Numbered from the stretch's first letter, positions 25,112 to 34,397 are shown. The stretch: 64,000 nt of DNA from Vibrio sp. 10N.286.49.B1 (GCF_002873335.1 NZ_MCUW01000012.1:186001-250000); one strand, 5' to 3'. Notes: generated from the letters alone by a model not told the origin. A program made the numbers and translations.

Positions 25112-25428
25112 TGACGACTCGTGATAAAGGATTGCAGCCACAAAGGACATCAATGTCGTGGTTGCGCACTCAATTAGTATTGTTACTAGTCGTATTCGCA
25201 TACCTCAGAGTCACATTGGCAATGGACTACCCAACATTGATCTGTCTACTAGCTGGTGCGTTTACGATGATGGGCTCCCTTTATGCGCAGAATCGATTCT
25301 CACAAGATTTTTCCAATTCAATGGCGGTATCGCGCCTGGAATCGTTCATCAAAATCTCCTTGAGTGCGATAGTATTACTGCTCTCTACGAGTTACCTATT
25401 TATCGTCTGGCACTCATTTCTATTTTAG
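25108..25428 (+). CDS. DUF202 (YidG-like) inner-membrane protein
   Basis: The 106-residue protein has the shorter DUF202 motif (QRTSMSWLRTQLVLLLVVFA) and three hydrophobic helices, matching the YidG side of the YidH/YidG pair. The ATG overlaps the stop of the preceding gene (ATGA). The biochemical role is unknown. After it comes about 640 bases with no supported gene before the minus-strand SDR fragment. Confidence 0.82.
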   Translation: MMTTRDKGLQPQRTSMSWLRTQLVLLLVVFAYLRVTLAMDYPTLICLLAGAFTMMGSLYAQNRFSQDFSNSMAVSRLESFIKISLSAIVLLLSTSYLFIVWHSFLF

Positions 25429-25593
25429 GATGTAACAAGTATCATGCCACGCTATGGCCAAACCTTCCTAGCTCAGTTTACAACATGACTGTAGCGACTA
25501 CTTCTATCGAGAAAAAGACAACTTGTACCCTGCAAAGGTAACAAAATTGGCGTAGGTCTTATGACACTCTAGAAAAGTGTGTTCAGCAACATA

Positions 25594-25876
25594 TTGACGC
25601 TCAGAAAACGAGTATGTCGACTTTGCAAAGCAAGGTGGAGAGCCCACATTATTGGGTTTGTATTTTGATAAAAACGTCACCAAATCATGTCAAAATTATA
25701 GTGCGGGTAAGTCGATTCGACATGTTTTGAAACCGATGGATTCGCTCTTAGCGATGAATGGTGTCAGTTCTTCAACCACCAATAGCTTTCTTGCAGGAAT
25801 TCCAATTGATGGCTGCGATAGCGTTACTCACGAAACATCGAGTGTCGTTCAATACACTAACCATGATAAATTGTAA
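25594..25876 (+). other. Open frame of unknown nature
   Basis: A plus-strand frame without a clear ATG at its head reads EYVDFAKQGGEPTLLGLYFD and later SLLAMNGVSSSTTNSFLAGI, ending at TAA 25874-25876. The frame is open for about 90 codons and its composition is protein-like, but I recognise no family and see no ribosome-binding site. It may be the tail of a decayed gene. The stop codon is embedded in the hairpin at 25873-25904. Confidence 0.3.
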
Positions 25877-25904
25877 GCGCCCTATGAACCCACGGGGCGC
25901 TTAC
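25873..25904 (+). terminator. Strong hairpin, terminator-like
   Basis: GTAAGCGCCC at 25873-25882 pairs perfectly with GGGCGCTTAC at 25895-25904 around a 12-base loop. The following AAAATTTCTT gives only a poor T-run, so termination on the plus strand is possible but not certain. Confidence 0.45.
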
Positions 25905-26007
25905 AAAATTTCTTCCATAAGCATATAGTTACTCTAAGGATTTAACTGTCGAATTGGGAGCACTTACCTACGAAAAATTGTATCTGGAGCGGCCTTCTTG
26001 TACTTTG

Positions 26008-26042
26008 AAAAAACACTCGAGGTGCTAGAAAACTAGCGCCTC
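26008..26042 (-). terminator. Rho-independent terminator of the SDR/sugar porter operon
   Basis: On the minus strand the stem GAGGCGCTAG/CTAGCACCTC (10 pairs with one G-U, four-base loop, 26042-26019) is followed shortly by six T residues (26013-26008). It lies 23 bases past the stop codon of the truncated SDR gene at 26065. Confidence 0.8.
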
Positions 26043-26064
26043 AAGCACGGTGTCAGCTAGCTAT

Positions 26065-26466
26065 TTAGTAAACCAATATACACGAAGTTTCATCGATCCC
26101 TTGCTCGAGCTCGTTCCTAAAAGTATCAGCCATAAAATAGTGCTCTCCCAGATTGTCAACGCCACCGGCTAGAATAGTTTCCAACAAAAAAACTGAATCA
26201 TTAATATCAGACATCTTGCCCGTATTCATCACAGCTTCTAAGTTTGGCATGTGTTTTCGCGCAACTTCATCAGACATATCCGCAACTTGATAGGAAATAT
26301 GTTCCTCCGTAAGATCTTTCTCTGCACATATTGTGGTAACTAAGTCCTCTAGTGCTGACTCTCGACGACCCAAACATACTATATGTCGCTCTGTATTTTG
26401 AAGCCCATTGACCAGTAGGTTACCAATACCGCCCGTTGCTCCAGTAACAACAATCACTTGCTTCAT
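26065..26466 (-). pseudogene. Short-chain dehydrogenase with internal deletion
   Basis: The 133-residue frame starts as a normal SDR (VIVVTGATGGIGNLLVNGLQ, the nucleotide-binding TGxxxGIG) and reaches VADMSDE near residue 69. It then jumps to sequence typical of an SDR C-terminus. The catalytic YxxxK and the NAG motif are missing, and the length is about 100 residues short. The frame is kept, so an in-frame deletion is likely and the product is probably inactive. It overlaps the sugar porter stop by four bases. Confidence 0.7.
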
Positions 26467-28061
26467 GCTTTTCCTCTTTCAGTCGTAGCGCTTGTTACAG
26501 AAGGGCTCCTCTCGCCACGTGCCATTAGAGACTCAATTTCCTCAATAGAACGGTTTTTGGTTTCGATTAAGAAAACAACGAGTACAGCCATACCAAGCAA
26601 TGCGAATATTCCATATGACAAGAATGTAGTCGCGGACCCAAACACCTCGAGTTGCCATGGGAAGAACTTCTGCGAGGCCCAGGCACTCAGACTGCTCATC
26701 AAAGCAAAACATGGTATCGCAACCGATCTAACTGAATTAGGTGTAATCTCTGAGAACAACACCCACATCATTGGCCCGATAGAGAACCCGAAGGCAATCT
26801 TAAATGCAAAAATAGCGGCTACAATCGGTCCCGCACTAATTTGAATAAACGATTTGATCAGATTACTTTCATTTGCTCGCAAGAAGTTTGCATCATACCT
26901 ATCACGAAGTTCAACTTTAAAATCACGGTCTGAGCTAAACTCTTTGTTAAGGAGTGACTTAAGTGGTTCAACGTCTACGGTAGACTCTACCGCTGCAAGC
27001 TTTTCTTCAGTTACTACGTATGTCGCATTCTGGAAGCCGTTCCATATTGTAAAATGGCAAATAGCAATCGCAGATAGACCAACAACAAGTAAAGGTTTAC
27101 GTCCCACTTTATCAACCAAAAAAACAGAAGTACCAGCCGCGAGGATACCAAGCATCCCCATAATGGAAGTCTGCTTGAACGCCTCATTGACACCTAACCC
27201 AATCTGTTCAAAGATTGTAGGCGAGTAATAAGCAATAGCATTGATACCTGACAGAGACTGGGTAATTGCTGCCGTCACTCCCACTAAAACAATAATACTC
27301 ATCCTTTTCGATGCTAACCGGCGAAGTTGTGCCGTTACACTCAACGTGGCTGACGTCGATTTGATGTTTTGTTGGATTTCTTTATGAATGATTTCGACAT
27401 TATCTGGTGCATTCAAAAGTTTTAGTACTTTTCTTGCATCTTCTGGACGTCCTTTCATCATTAGCCAACGTGGTGACTCCGGTACCTTTAGAAGCAGTAA
27501 GAACCAGATAATCGCTGGAATTATCTCTACAGCAAACATCGTTCTCCAAATGGTTTCAGGACCTAAAAAAACGGAATTTTCATTAAAACTTAATACCAAA
27601 AAATAATTAATAAGATATGCAGAAAAGAAACCAAACGCCGTAGTAACTTGGTTCGCTGTCATCAATTTCCCACGAACATGAGATGGTGCAACTTCACCGA
27701 TATACATCGATGTAATACCAAGTGAGCAGAACGCTAACCCACCTAATGCTCTTGCGAAAACCAATGAATAATAGCCAAGAGCAGTCGCAGACAAAATGGC
27801 AGATATTACATATGTAAATGCGATCAAAACCAAAGTTTTTTGACGCCCAAATACCGCTGTTAACTTGCCCGCAACAAACAACGCAATAATTGCTCCAATA
27901 GAAGGTGCACCAACAACTGTCCCCACTTCTAAACTTGACAACTCGAATTGCATCGAGATATATCTAATCGTACCAGACACTACCGCTGCATCTAGGCCAA
28001 ATACAAAACCACCTAGAATGACGATTGCAAGATACTTAATTGCTCTGTAATCATTTTCCAT
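26463..28061 (-). CDS. Sugar porter (SP) family MFS transporter
   Basis: The 532-residue protein has 12 membrane spans and the sugar porter signatures: GGFVFGLDAAVVSGTI in helix 1, GRQKTLVLIAF after helix 2, RALGGLAFCSLGITSMYIGE, PESPRWLMMKGRPEDARK between the halves, and GINAIAYYSPTIFEQIG in helix 7. It likely imports a hexose, pentose or polyol with protons. A hydrophilic loop of about 60 residues after helix 9 (about residues 345-405) is longer than in XylE or GalP. It lies between a sulfatase stub and a deleted SDR, both remnants, so its pathway may be lost. Confidence 0.87.
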   Translation of the reverse strand: MENDYRAIKYLAIVILGGFVFGLDAAVVSGTIRYISMQFELSSLEVGTVVGAPSIGAIIALFVAGKLTAVFGRQKTLVLIAFTYVISAILSATALGYYSLVFARALGGLAFCSLGITSMYIGEVAPSHVRGKLMTANQVTTAFGFFSAYLINYFLVLSFNENSVFLGPETIWRTMFAVEIIPAIIWFLLLLKVPESPRWLMMKGRPEDARKVLKLLNAPDNVEIIHKEIQQNIKSTSATLSVTAQLRRLASKRMSIIVLVGVTAAITQSLSGINAIAYYSPTIFEQIGLGVNEAFKQTSIMGMLGILAAGTSVFLVDKVGRKPLLVVGLSAIAICHFTIWNGFQNATYVVTEEKLAAVESTVDVEPLKSLLNKEFSSDRDFKVELRDRYDANFLRANESNLIKSFIQISAGPIVAAIFAFKIAFGFSIGPMMWVLFSEITPNSVRSVAIPCFALMSSLSAWASQKFFPWQLEVFGSATTFLSYGIFALLGMAVLVVFLIETKNRSIEEIESLMARGERSPSVTSATTERGKA

Positions 28062-28105
28062 GCTTCTATTTCCATTATTTAAAAGTGATGTAGGTTTACT
28101 TCTAT

Positions 28106-28318
28106 TCAGTTATTAATAGTTGCCATTAAGTCAAGACTTGGTGTTTTGATTACTTTAGAAAGCGGCCGACTGTTAACATAGCAATCAGGTGAGTTCATAT
28201 CTACAGTAATAAAAACCACATTAGGTTTCTTACAGTTTTTCGTAGCGCTACAAGAACCACTTCTTATTTTAGTATATAAGAGTTTGGTACTCACTGAGGA
28301 GTCATCATTTAACGACAT
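28106..28318 (-). pseudogene. N-terminal stub of a sulfatase
   Basis: The 70-residue frame contains KKPNVVFITVDMNSPDCYVN and RPLSKVIKTPSLDLMA. This aligns over about 40 residues with the start of the intact sulfatase at 42.9-44.5 kb (KPHIFFITVDMISPDCY, RPLSSIINTPNMDAIA). The frame stops before the catalytic cysteine motif, so it cannot be active. It sits just upstream of the sugar porter on the same strand, suggesting a former sulfated-sugar locus. Confidence 0.75.
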
Positions 28319-28709
28319 AATAATCTCTTCTATAAGAAAACAACAAACAATCAGCTGGTGGATTTAATTATTTTGACATACTTCAAAATACTCATATCAA
28401 ACTAAAATTATTATCAGATTTTAATAAGCAATTAATAACAAAACCTTTCAACTATCGAAAGTTATAGATAAATGCACTTGTTCTGTGCCTGATAATAAAA
28501 ATATACACGTTATTGCTTTACTATCAGATGTATTTTTTGAACAAAAAGATGTAAAAAACGAAACTATAAAGGATGACCCGGCAGATATTATCAAAAGTGT
28601 GAAGTACAACTGATTTAGCACATAAGTTTAATTTTATAACCTATCCCCTGTGTCAGGCTAGTTGTCACTGTTGAAAATTAACCAATATAGGGGCGGTGAC
28701 AGCGGAAAT

Positions 28710-28757
28710 ATGTCCCGTTACTCGCAAGAAAGAAAAGAAGCAGTATTGAAAAAGTGA
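28710..28757 (+). pseudogene. N-terminal fragment of a transposase
   Basis: ATG at 28710 opens MSRYSQERKEAVLKK followed by TGA. This is the first 15 residues typical of a family of helix-turn-helix transposase OrfA proteins (MxRYSxERKEAxLKKLL). Nothing else of that gene remains; the 39-base repeat and the broken IS3 element follow directly. Confidence 0.55.
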
Positions 28758-28775
28758 TCTGTGTAATGGTCAACC

Positions 28776-28814
28776 GATATTGGCCACGCTGTTAGAGTTT
28801 AACCAGAACAATCG
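28776..28814 (+). repeat. Repeat copy 2, shared with 23841-23879
   Basis: Near-identical second copy of the 39-base segment described at 23841. It forms the junction at which the IS3 orfB frame breaks off. Confidence 0.8.
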
Positions 28815-29268
28815 TTTTTCTAGCAAACAGAACGATAACAACGGCTAAGTACATCCAACGATGACCTGTCCAAATATAAGTAACATCACCAACCCAAACA
28901 TCGTTTGGCTCCGTAACTGCAAACTGACGGTCTAAGTCGTTTGGGATCTCAATATGTTCTTGTGATGCTCTGCGATACCTGTGTTTTGGTACTTGGCAGC
29001 TCACTAGGCCAAGGGCCTTCATGAACTTCGTTGCTCTGTAACGACTCAGGCTGGTTCCCTGAGTCGTTATTATGTCAGCAATGGTTCTAGCTCCCACAGA
29101 GCTGTTGCTTGCGGCGTGAAATTCGCTAACTAAACTACGGAGCTTTACTGTTTCAGCATCCATTTTTGCTGGACGTTTCCGCCAATAGTTATAGCTGCTT
29201 CGATGAACATTGAAAACTTCACATAATATTTTTACGCTGCGGCTCTGCTTGAGTTTCTTGATTATCAA
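28792..29268 (-). pseudogene. IS3 orfB, truncated transposase
   Basis: The frame contains SYNYWRKRPAKMD, GARTIADIITTQGTSLSRYR and NDVWVGDVTYIWTGHRWMY with the first DDE aspartate (GDVTYIWT). After VIVLFARKT the sequence leaves the transposase pattern, since the family continues with LFARKPIGWA. More than 120 residues of the catalytic core are missing. Confidence 0.82.
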
Positions 29269-29573
29269 GAATTGTTCAGTGAGTCCGATATCAACAGAGC
29301 TGTGCTGTTTTTTAATATTTCATGATGCTCTTCAAGGCGAGCTAACTTCCTCTTTAATTAACGTATTTCAAGTTGCTCAGGCGTCATTGGTGATGCTTTA
29401 GGTGTTTTCCCCTGACGTTCCTCTTTTAGTTGGCGAACCCACTTACCCATCGTGGACTTTCCAACATTCATAGCTTGAGCAGCTTCTGTCACGGAGTGGT
29501 TCTGATCTAGAACTAGTTGCGCCGCTTCTAAATTGAAATCAGCGCTAAATAGTCGTCTTGTACGTTTTGTCAT
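29265..29573 (-). pseudogene. IS3 orfA with nonsense mutation
   Basis: The frame starts [20 protein letters not shown] with the helix-turn-helix [20 protein letters not shown]. It is interrupted by TAA at 29358-29360 exactly where related proteins read EIRELKRKL. Beyond the stop the same frame continues with LARLEEHHEILK and TALLISDSLNNS to its natural end. A single GAA-to-TAA change would explain the break. Confidence 0.82.
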
Positions 29574-29619
29574 ATTGTCACCTACTAACTAAGTGACCAA
29601 ATTCAGCGTACCACTACAC

Positions 29620-30107
29620 TCAACGCTTTGATCATTGAGTAAGTTTCACCCATGTGTGCATTGTCATTTCTAATACTTAATTATCCTCCCAGTCAATGTT
29701 TAACTCGATACACTGCCATTTCTGAGAGTGAACGTGTGGTAACCATACCGCTGTTTCCGTGCTTATTTGAGCCATACAACTTTTAGCAACCAACCGCGTG
29801 ATTTCGCGGATGACCGTGCACCAATGGCACTCACTTCTCTTATAAGGATGAGCACATTGCTCAAACAATGTCCTTGAGGGTAAACTTAAAAGCACCAATG
29901 ACTGTGGGACTAGTTAAATACCAAGCTTGATACACTCATCATAGGAGAAACAATAAAAGCTTTACTATCAGATACTTACTTATTTGCCGCGTGTGGAAAA
30001 TCTAACTTCTGTTGGGTCCTATGTTTCCCTAAATTGAACAGGTATTGTGTTTACCTATGTAAACTTCGATAATGTCATATAAGTCTCTGATTATTGCGTT
30101 ATACATT
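29620..30107. other. Intergenic stretch upstream of the YhfZ-type gene
   Basis: About 490 bases without a supported gene. A 73-codon minus-strand frame at 29677-29898 has two CxxC-like cysteine pairs (CAHPYKRSECHWC) but no start signal or recognised family. It may be debris of another element. The promoter of the YhfZ-type regulator should lie at its right end; no clear consensus is visible. Confidence 0.4.
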
Positions 30108-31061
30108 ATGTCAAAAGTCCATCCAAATACTGGCGAAGACCAAGCCATACTCAATGCCAAAAGGTATATAGCGATCCATGCGCTCAGCGTTGGTCTTGAT
30201 GGTAAACTACTCACCAATATGCAGTTCAAACAACAATATAATATTGTTGCTGGGACCATGCAAAGAGCCTTGGCAATACTCAAAGACACAGAGGCGCTAA
30301 GCACTCGCTCTAAGGGGCATTTAGGACGTGTTGTTACTCATATTGATATAGGTTTATGTTGGAACATTGCTAAGTTAAAACCTATTCAGCTATTAATGCC
30401 AAGTAGTGGTTCTATTGAAATCGACATCTTAATTCGTCATTTTACCTCCAAACTCAGTAAATTAAACATTCCCTACTTTATTTCTAATCGCCCTGGTGCG
30501 TACGAACGCATAGAGAAAGTCAATCAAGGTGAGTGTGACATCACTTTGGTCTCTAAAGGGGCAGCCGAAAGTTCTAACCAAGAAATGTCACCTCTACAAC
30601 TCAAAATTTTGGCGCCTGACACTTATTATTCTATAGATCGACTTGTCATCGTATCACGCACAAAGCAAGATAAAGCTGAGTGGAACACTATCGCGATTGA
30701 TAGTAGCTCTTCAGATCACACGAGCTTTACCGAATGTGAGTTTCCAGACGAAAAAGGTTACCAATATTTCGAATCTAATTTCAGACAAATACCAGCACGA
30801 GTATTGAAAGAAGAAGTCGATGCTGGGATTTGGCATATTACTGGCAGCCCCGTTCCACTCTCATTATCTGGTTTAACGGCGACTAAGCTAACCAACGCTG
30901 AAACTCTAGCTACCCACAAACAGATATCTGCAGCCACGTTCATCACCAATCCAAATAGACCTGAGCTCAACTCCTTGCTAAGTCAGTTAAATAGTAAAGA
31001 GATCATTGCCGAACAAGCTAAGGCATTCGAACAAGAAGATGCTTACAATAAAGCGTTTTAA
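30108..31061 (+). CDS. YhfZ-type regulator (GntR-like winged helix plus binding-protein domain)
   Basis: The protein of about 317 residues resembles E. coli YhfZ. It has an N-terminal winged-helix segment (FKQQYNIVAGTMQRALAILK) and the hinge HLGRVVTHIDIGLCW. A ligand-binding domain like a periplasmic binding protein follows, with QGECDITLVSKGAAESS and VDAGIWHITGSPVPLSLSGL. A longer frame begins at 30072 but adds only a hydrophobic stub, so I prefer 30108; neither has a good ribosome site. It is convergent with the GlpD-like/kinase operon, separated by a bidirectional terminator, and may regulate it. The ligand is unknown. Confidence 0.72.
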   Translation: MSKVHPNTGEDQAILNAKRYIAIHALSVGLDGKLLTNMQFKQQYNIVAGTMQRALAILKDTEALSTRSKGHLGRVVTHIDIGLCWNIAKLKPIQLLMPSSGSIEIDILIRHFTSKLSKLNIPYFISNRPGAYERIEKVNQGECDITLVSKGAAESSNQEMSPLQLKILAPDTYYSIDRLVIVSRTKQDKAEWNTIAIDSSSSDHTSFTECEFPDEKGYQYFESNFRQIPARVLKEEVDAGIWHITGSPVPLSLSGLTATKLTNAETLATHKQISAATFITNPNRPELNSLLSQLNSKEIIAEQAKAFEQEDAYNKAF

Positions 31062-31141
31062 GAAGAGCAGTGTTGAGAAAAAAATTGAGTGTATTTTACC
31101 GTTGTACCTACCTGATGACCGGTTAAATACGTAACACAAAC

Positions 31142-31173
31142 AAAAATGCCATGTGTTAGACACATGGCATTTA
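31142..31173. terminator. Bidirectional Rho-independent terminator
   Basis: AAATGCCATGTG at 31144-31155 pairs perfectly with CACATGGCATTT at 31161-31172 around TTAGA, with A residues before and T residues after the stem. It lies between the convergent YhfZ-type gene (stop 31061) and GlpD-like gene (stop 31176) and would serve both. Confidence 0.85.
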
Positions 31174-31175
31174 CC

Positions 31176-32894
31176 TTACTCTACGGTATCGTATTGCCGT
31201 AGTATTTTGCTCACATCTAATACTAAAGGTCGATGCGCTTGAACCAAATCACAGTAACGGTCAATTTGTTCCGTTTTCTCTTCCTCTGTCCAACCTAGTA
31301 ACGATTGCATCACAGCGGCAATCACACCAACTTGTTCAACCCCTCCATTTTTATCCCAGAAAAATTCCGACGTCCGCCGAATGAGTAAATCACTTAAGTC
31401 ACATGCCATTTCATGTAAAACACAGTATCTTATTTCAGCGACAGTTAACCCTCGCTGAGACACTATTCGTTGGTAGGAAGGATCACTTACATAGATATCG
31501 GCTACTTTGAGCGCATTGTAACCAAAACGTTTTGCCCAAGGCTCCGCAACATACCTTGGTACCTCGCGATCCGTTAACACAGCCAGCAAATAATTATGCT
31601 CATACTTCATTTTTCGCGTTGACTGAGCGTGTTCTACTGTATTTATATTGTCGTTAATACTTGCTCCCGAAATGACCACCTTATCAGCACGATAAGGTAA
31701 GAGGCTAGGCGACAAGTATTGATGACGATCATGCTTAACTAATTTATCAAGTAACTGTTTTGCCATCACTCTATTGCTGGTTAATTTCCCACCGACAATA
31801 GAGAAAACACCTGATTTACTCTGCAATATTTGATGTTCTCTGGGTGTTTTACTGTTGTTAAGTTCACCTTTGGGGGCTATCAAAGGCCTAAGACCTGCCC
31901 ATGAGCCCACAACGTCCTTTTCATCTAACTTAGCCCCTGGCATTAGGTGATTGGCGACATTAAGCAAATAGCGTATATCACTTTTTTCTGGGTACACCTG
32001 GTTAAGGTCACCTTCATACGTTGTATCTGTCGTACCGATGAACACTCGATCATCTTGTAGCGATGGTATAGGCCAAACTACTCGCCCATCATCGGGAGAG
32101 CGCATAAACACCGCAGAATGCAAAGGGAAGTCTTGCTTTCTTAGTACGATATGTACACCTTTTGTTGGCCGTAACACTTTGGAGTCAGGCTGTTCATGAC
32201 GAAGAATATCGTCACTCCATGGCCCGGTTGCATTCACAACGTAGTGACTACGGATTGAGACAACTTTTTGATTCAGCTCATCTTTGACTTCAACACCATT
32301 GCAGCGATAGTCGTCAAAGGTTAAACCGACCACTTTACAATGATTAATTAGTTGTGCTCCCTGCTCACAGGCACCTTTCATTGTGTCAATCGTCACTCGA
32401 GCATCATCGGTTGAGACGTCGTAAAACATCGCAGCACCATTGAGTCCATCAGGACGAAACTGAGGTTGCCGGTCCAGCACCTGTTGTTTATTTAACATTT
32501 TATGACGTCGTGTATTCCAACTTCCCGATACTAAATCATAAAATGTTAGTCCTAAATTCAGCAGCCATTTCTTATCGGGGGTGTCGTCATAAAACATGTA
32601 CATAAAGGGTTGCAGCTTCGTTAAGTGCGGGGCAAGTTTAAGTGCCATCTCACGCTCACGCACCGATTCAGCCACTAATCCAAATTGGTAGGTTTCTAGA
32701 TAACGTAACCCACCATGGATAAGTTTGGACGAGCGACTTGACGTACCAGAAGCAATATCATCCTTCTCAATGACCAATACTTTCAAACCACGCAAAGCAG
32801 CATCACGAGCAATAGCGGAACCAGTAATGCCACAGCCTATTATCGTAATGTCAAATAACTCTTTTGTAAGATGGTCAAGATTTGCTCTTCTCAT
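31176..32894 (-). CDS. FAD-dependent glycerol-3-phosphate dehydrogenase family protein (GlpD-like)
   Basis: The 572-residue flavoprotein has the GlpD layout: FDITIIGCGITGSAIARDAA binding FAD, SSRSSKLIHGGLRYLET, VVNATGPWSDDI and GTTDTTYEGDL, then the C-terminal GlpD domain (about residues 430-560). GlpD oxidises sn-glycerol 3-phosphate to dihydroxyacetone phosphate and feeds quinones at the membrane. It overlaps the FGGY kinase gene by four bases (ATGA). The neighbours are not the usual glpF/glpR, so the true substrate may be a phosphorylated glycerol-like polyol. Confidence 0.85.
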   Translation of the reverse strand: MRRANLDHLTKELFDITIIGCGITGSAIARDAALRGLKVLVIEKDDIASGTSSRSSKLIHGGLRYLETYQFGLVAESVREREMALKLAPHLTKLQPFMYMFYDDTPDKKWLLNLGLTFYDLVSGSWNTRRHKMLNKQQVLDRQPQFRPDGLNGAAMFYDVSTDDARVTIDTMKGACEQGAQLINHCKVVGLTFDDYRCNGVEVKDELNQKVVSIRSHYVVNATGPWSDDILRHEQPDSKVLRPTKGVHIVLRKQDFPLHSAVFMRSPDDGRVVWPIPSLQDDRVFIGTTDTTYEGDLNQVYPEKSDIRYLLNVANHLMPGAKLDEKDVVGSWAGLRPLIAPKGELNNSKTPREHQILQSKSGVFSIVGGKLTSNRVMAKQLLDKLVKHDRHQYLSPSLLPYRADKVVISGASINDNINTVEHAQSTRKMKYEHNYLLAVLTDREVPRYVAEPWAKRFGYNALKVADIYVSDPSYQRIVSQRGLTVAEIRYCVLHEMACDLSDLLIRRTSEFFWDKNGGVEQVGVIAAVMQSLLGWTEEEKTEQIDRYCDLVQAHRPLVLDVSKILRQYDTVE

Positions 32895-34384
32895 AACTTA
32901 CTCCACTCTCGCGAACGTTCAACGGCAATTGTCCATTTTCGATAAAGTTGGCTGCGCGTTTGCTCATCCATACTTGGTGTAAATATTGTTTTAGTGCGGT
33001 TAATGGTAAAAGCTTGCTTTTCACTCTCCCAGAATCCAGCCCCAAGACCAGCCATTAGCGCTGCACCTAAACTTGTTGCTTCAACATCTCTCGGCCTTAC
33101 TACTTCAACGCCCAATTGATCGGCTTGGAACTGAACTAACAAGTTATTTTTTGACGCGCCTCCATCGACCGACATGCTCGTCATCTTGTAACCAGAGATA
33201 TCCTCCATTGCTACAATAAAGTCTCGCACTGAATAGACAATGCCTTCTAAGGTTGCTCTAACAATATGACTACGTTGAGTTGCTTGAGAGATGCCAATAA
33301 TAGTTCCACGAGCATAAGAATCCCATGACGGTGCCGAGAGCCCTGTGAGTGCAGGAACGAAATAAACGCCTCCATTGTCTTTCACTTGTTTCGCAACGGC
33401 TTCGGACTCTTTAGACGAGCCGATAATTTGTAAACTATCACGTAACCACTGCACTGCAGATCCAGTACACCCTGCGTAGCCCTCTAATGCATATTGCGTT
33501 TTGCCATTTTTCCTCCAGGCAATCTGGCAGCATATACCACTTTCGGGAACAATAGTCGGAGTCTCTCCAATCAACATATCTAGGAAAGTTCCTGTCCCAT
33601 GTGTGCATTTAATCATGCCCGGCTCAATGCAACCTTGGGCAAACAGTGCTGCATGTTGATCGGCTATCACACCGCATATCGGCACACTTCCACCCATGAT
33701 TGCTTCATCAGTAAAAGCGATCTGACCTGAGTCGTCACACACCTCAGGAAACATGGAAAGCGGAATTCCCAACTGGTCTAACCATTGCGTGTACCACTCA
33801 TCATTAATCAAGTCATAGCTACCTGTAACTGAAGCATTCGATGCACTGATGACATGCTTATTTCCGCCCGTAAGGCAGTAAACCAACCACGAATCTATTG
33901 TTCCAAATGCCAACTCCCCTTGCTCTGCGCGTTTTCTTAATCCTGAAATATTGTCTAGCATCCACTCTAAACTGAGGGATGAATAGACGGGTGCTAACGC
34001 CCAACCAGTTCTGCTATAGACAGTCTCGCCCCACTCAGCAGCAAGGCTTTCGGCGCGAGCTGCAGTTCGAGTATCTTGCCAGACAATGGCTTTGCTAACA
34101 GGCTCGCCGGTGCTCTTATCCCAAACGACAGTCGTTGCTCTTTGGTTAGTAATCCCTATGCTTGATATATCATTCAGCCGTAACTCCAACGCTTCAAGAG
34201 CCTGGTTGATCATTCTTTTCGTGGCATCCCATATCTCAAGTGCATTCTGCTCTACGCGATCGGGCTCTGGATTATAGTTGGGAAATTCAGTATAGGCCTG
34301 GGAGATGATATGACAGCGGTGATTATAAATTATTGCCCTAATGCCCGTGGTTCCAGCATCGATAACGAGTATTTTCTTATCCAT
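32891..34384 (-). CDS. FGGY-family carbohydrate kinase, glycerol kinase-like
   Basis: The 497-residue kinase has VIDAGTTGIRAIIYNH as its phosphate-1 motif; glycerol kinases normally show DQGTTSSRAI, so this is divergent. Other FGGY features are present: SIGITNQRATTVVWDKSTGE, the second-domain phosphate loop near THGTGTFLDML, and ALTGLSAPSWDSYARGTIIG. It should phosphorylate a polyol for the GlpD-like enzyme encoded four bases into its end. Glycerol is the simplest guess, but the altered first motif leaves room for another C3-C4 polyol. Confidence 0.83.
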   Translation of the reverse strand: MDKKILVIDAGTTGIRAIIYNHRCHIISQAYTEFPNYNPEPDRVEQNALEIWDATKRMINQALEALELRLNDISSIGITNQRATTVVWDKSTGEPVSKAIVWQDTRTAARAESLAAEWGETVYSRTGWALAPVYSSLSLEWMLDNISGLRKRAEQGELAFGTIDSWLVYCLTGGNKHVISASNASVTGSYDLINDEWYTQWLDQLGIPLSMFPEVCDDSGQIAFTDEAIMGGSVPICGVIADQHAALFAQGCIEPGMIKCTHGTGTFLDMLIGETPTIVPESGICCQIAWRKNGKTQYALEGYAGCTGSAVQWLRDSLQIIGSSKESEAVAKQVKDNGGVYFVPALTGLSAPSWDSYARGTIIGISQATQRSHIVRATLEGIVYSVRDFIVAMEDISGYKMTSMSVDGGASKNNLLVQFQADQLGVEVVRPRDVEATSLGAALMAGLGAGFWESEKQAFTINRTKTIFTPSMDEQTRSQLYRKWTIAVERSREWSKL

Positions 34385-34397
34385 GATGTGCTCCCAA

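Larger units (their letters stand above)
28792..29619 (-). mobile_element. Truncated IS3-family insertion sequence
   Basis: A minus-strand IS3 element runs from a left end near 29619 (AGTGGTACGCTGAATTTGGT on the minus strand) through orfA and orfB. It is cut off at about 28810, shortly after the first catalytic aspartate of orfB. The other end, the second aspartate and the glutamate of the DDE triad are lost, and orfA carries a nonsense codon, so the element cannot move by itself. Confidence 0.8.

Noticed and set aside
29677..29898. 73-codon minus-strand frame with paired cysteines
   Set aside because: No start signal or family match; mentioned only in the intergenic note.
31176..34384. Ordinary glycerol (glp) locus
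   Set aside because: No glpF, glpR or glpQ; an AGPS-like protein, a GlcF-like protein and an unknown membrane protein are present instead, and the kinase's first motif is atypical.
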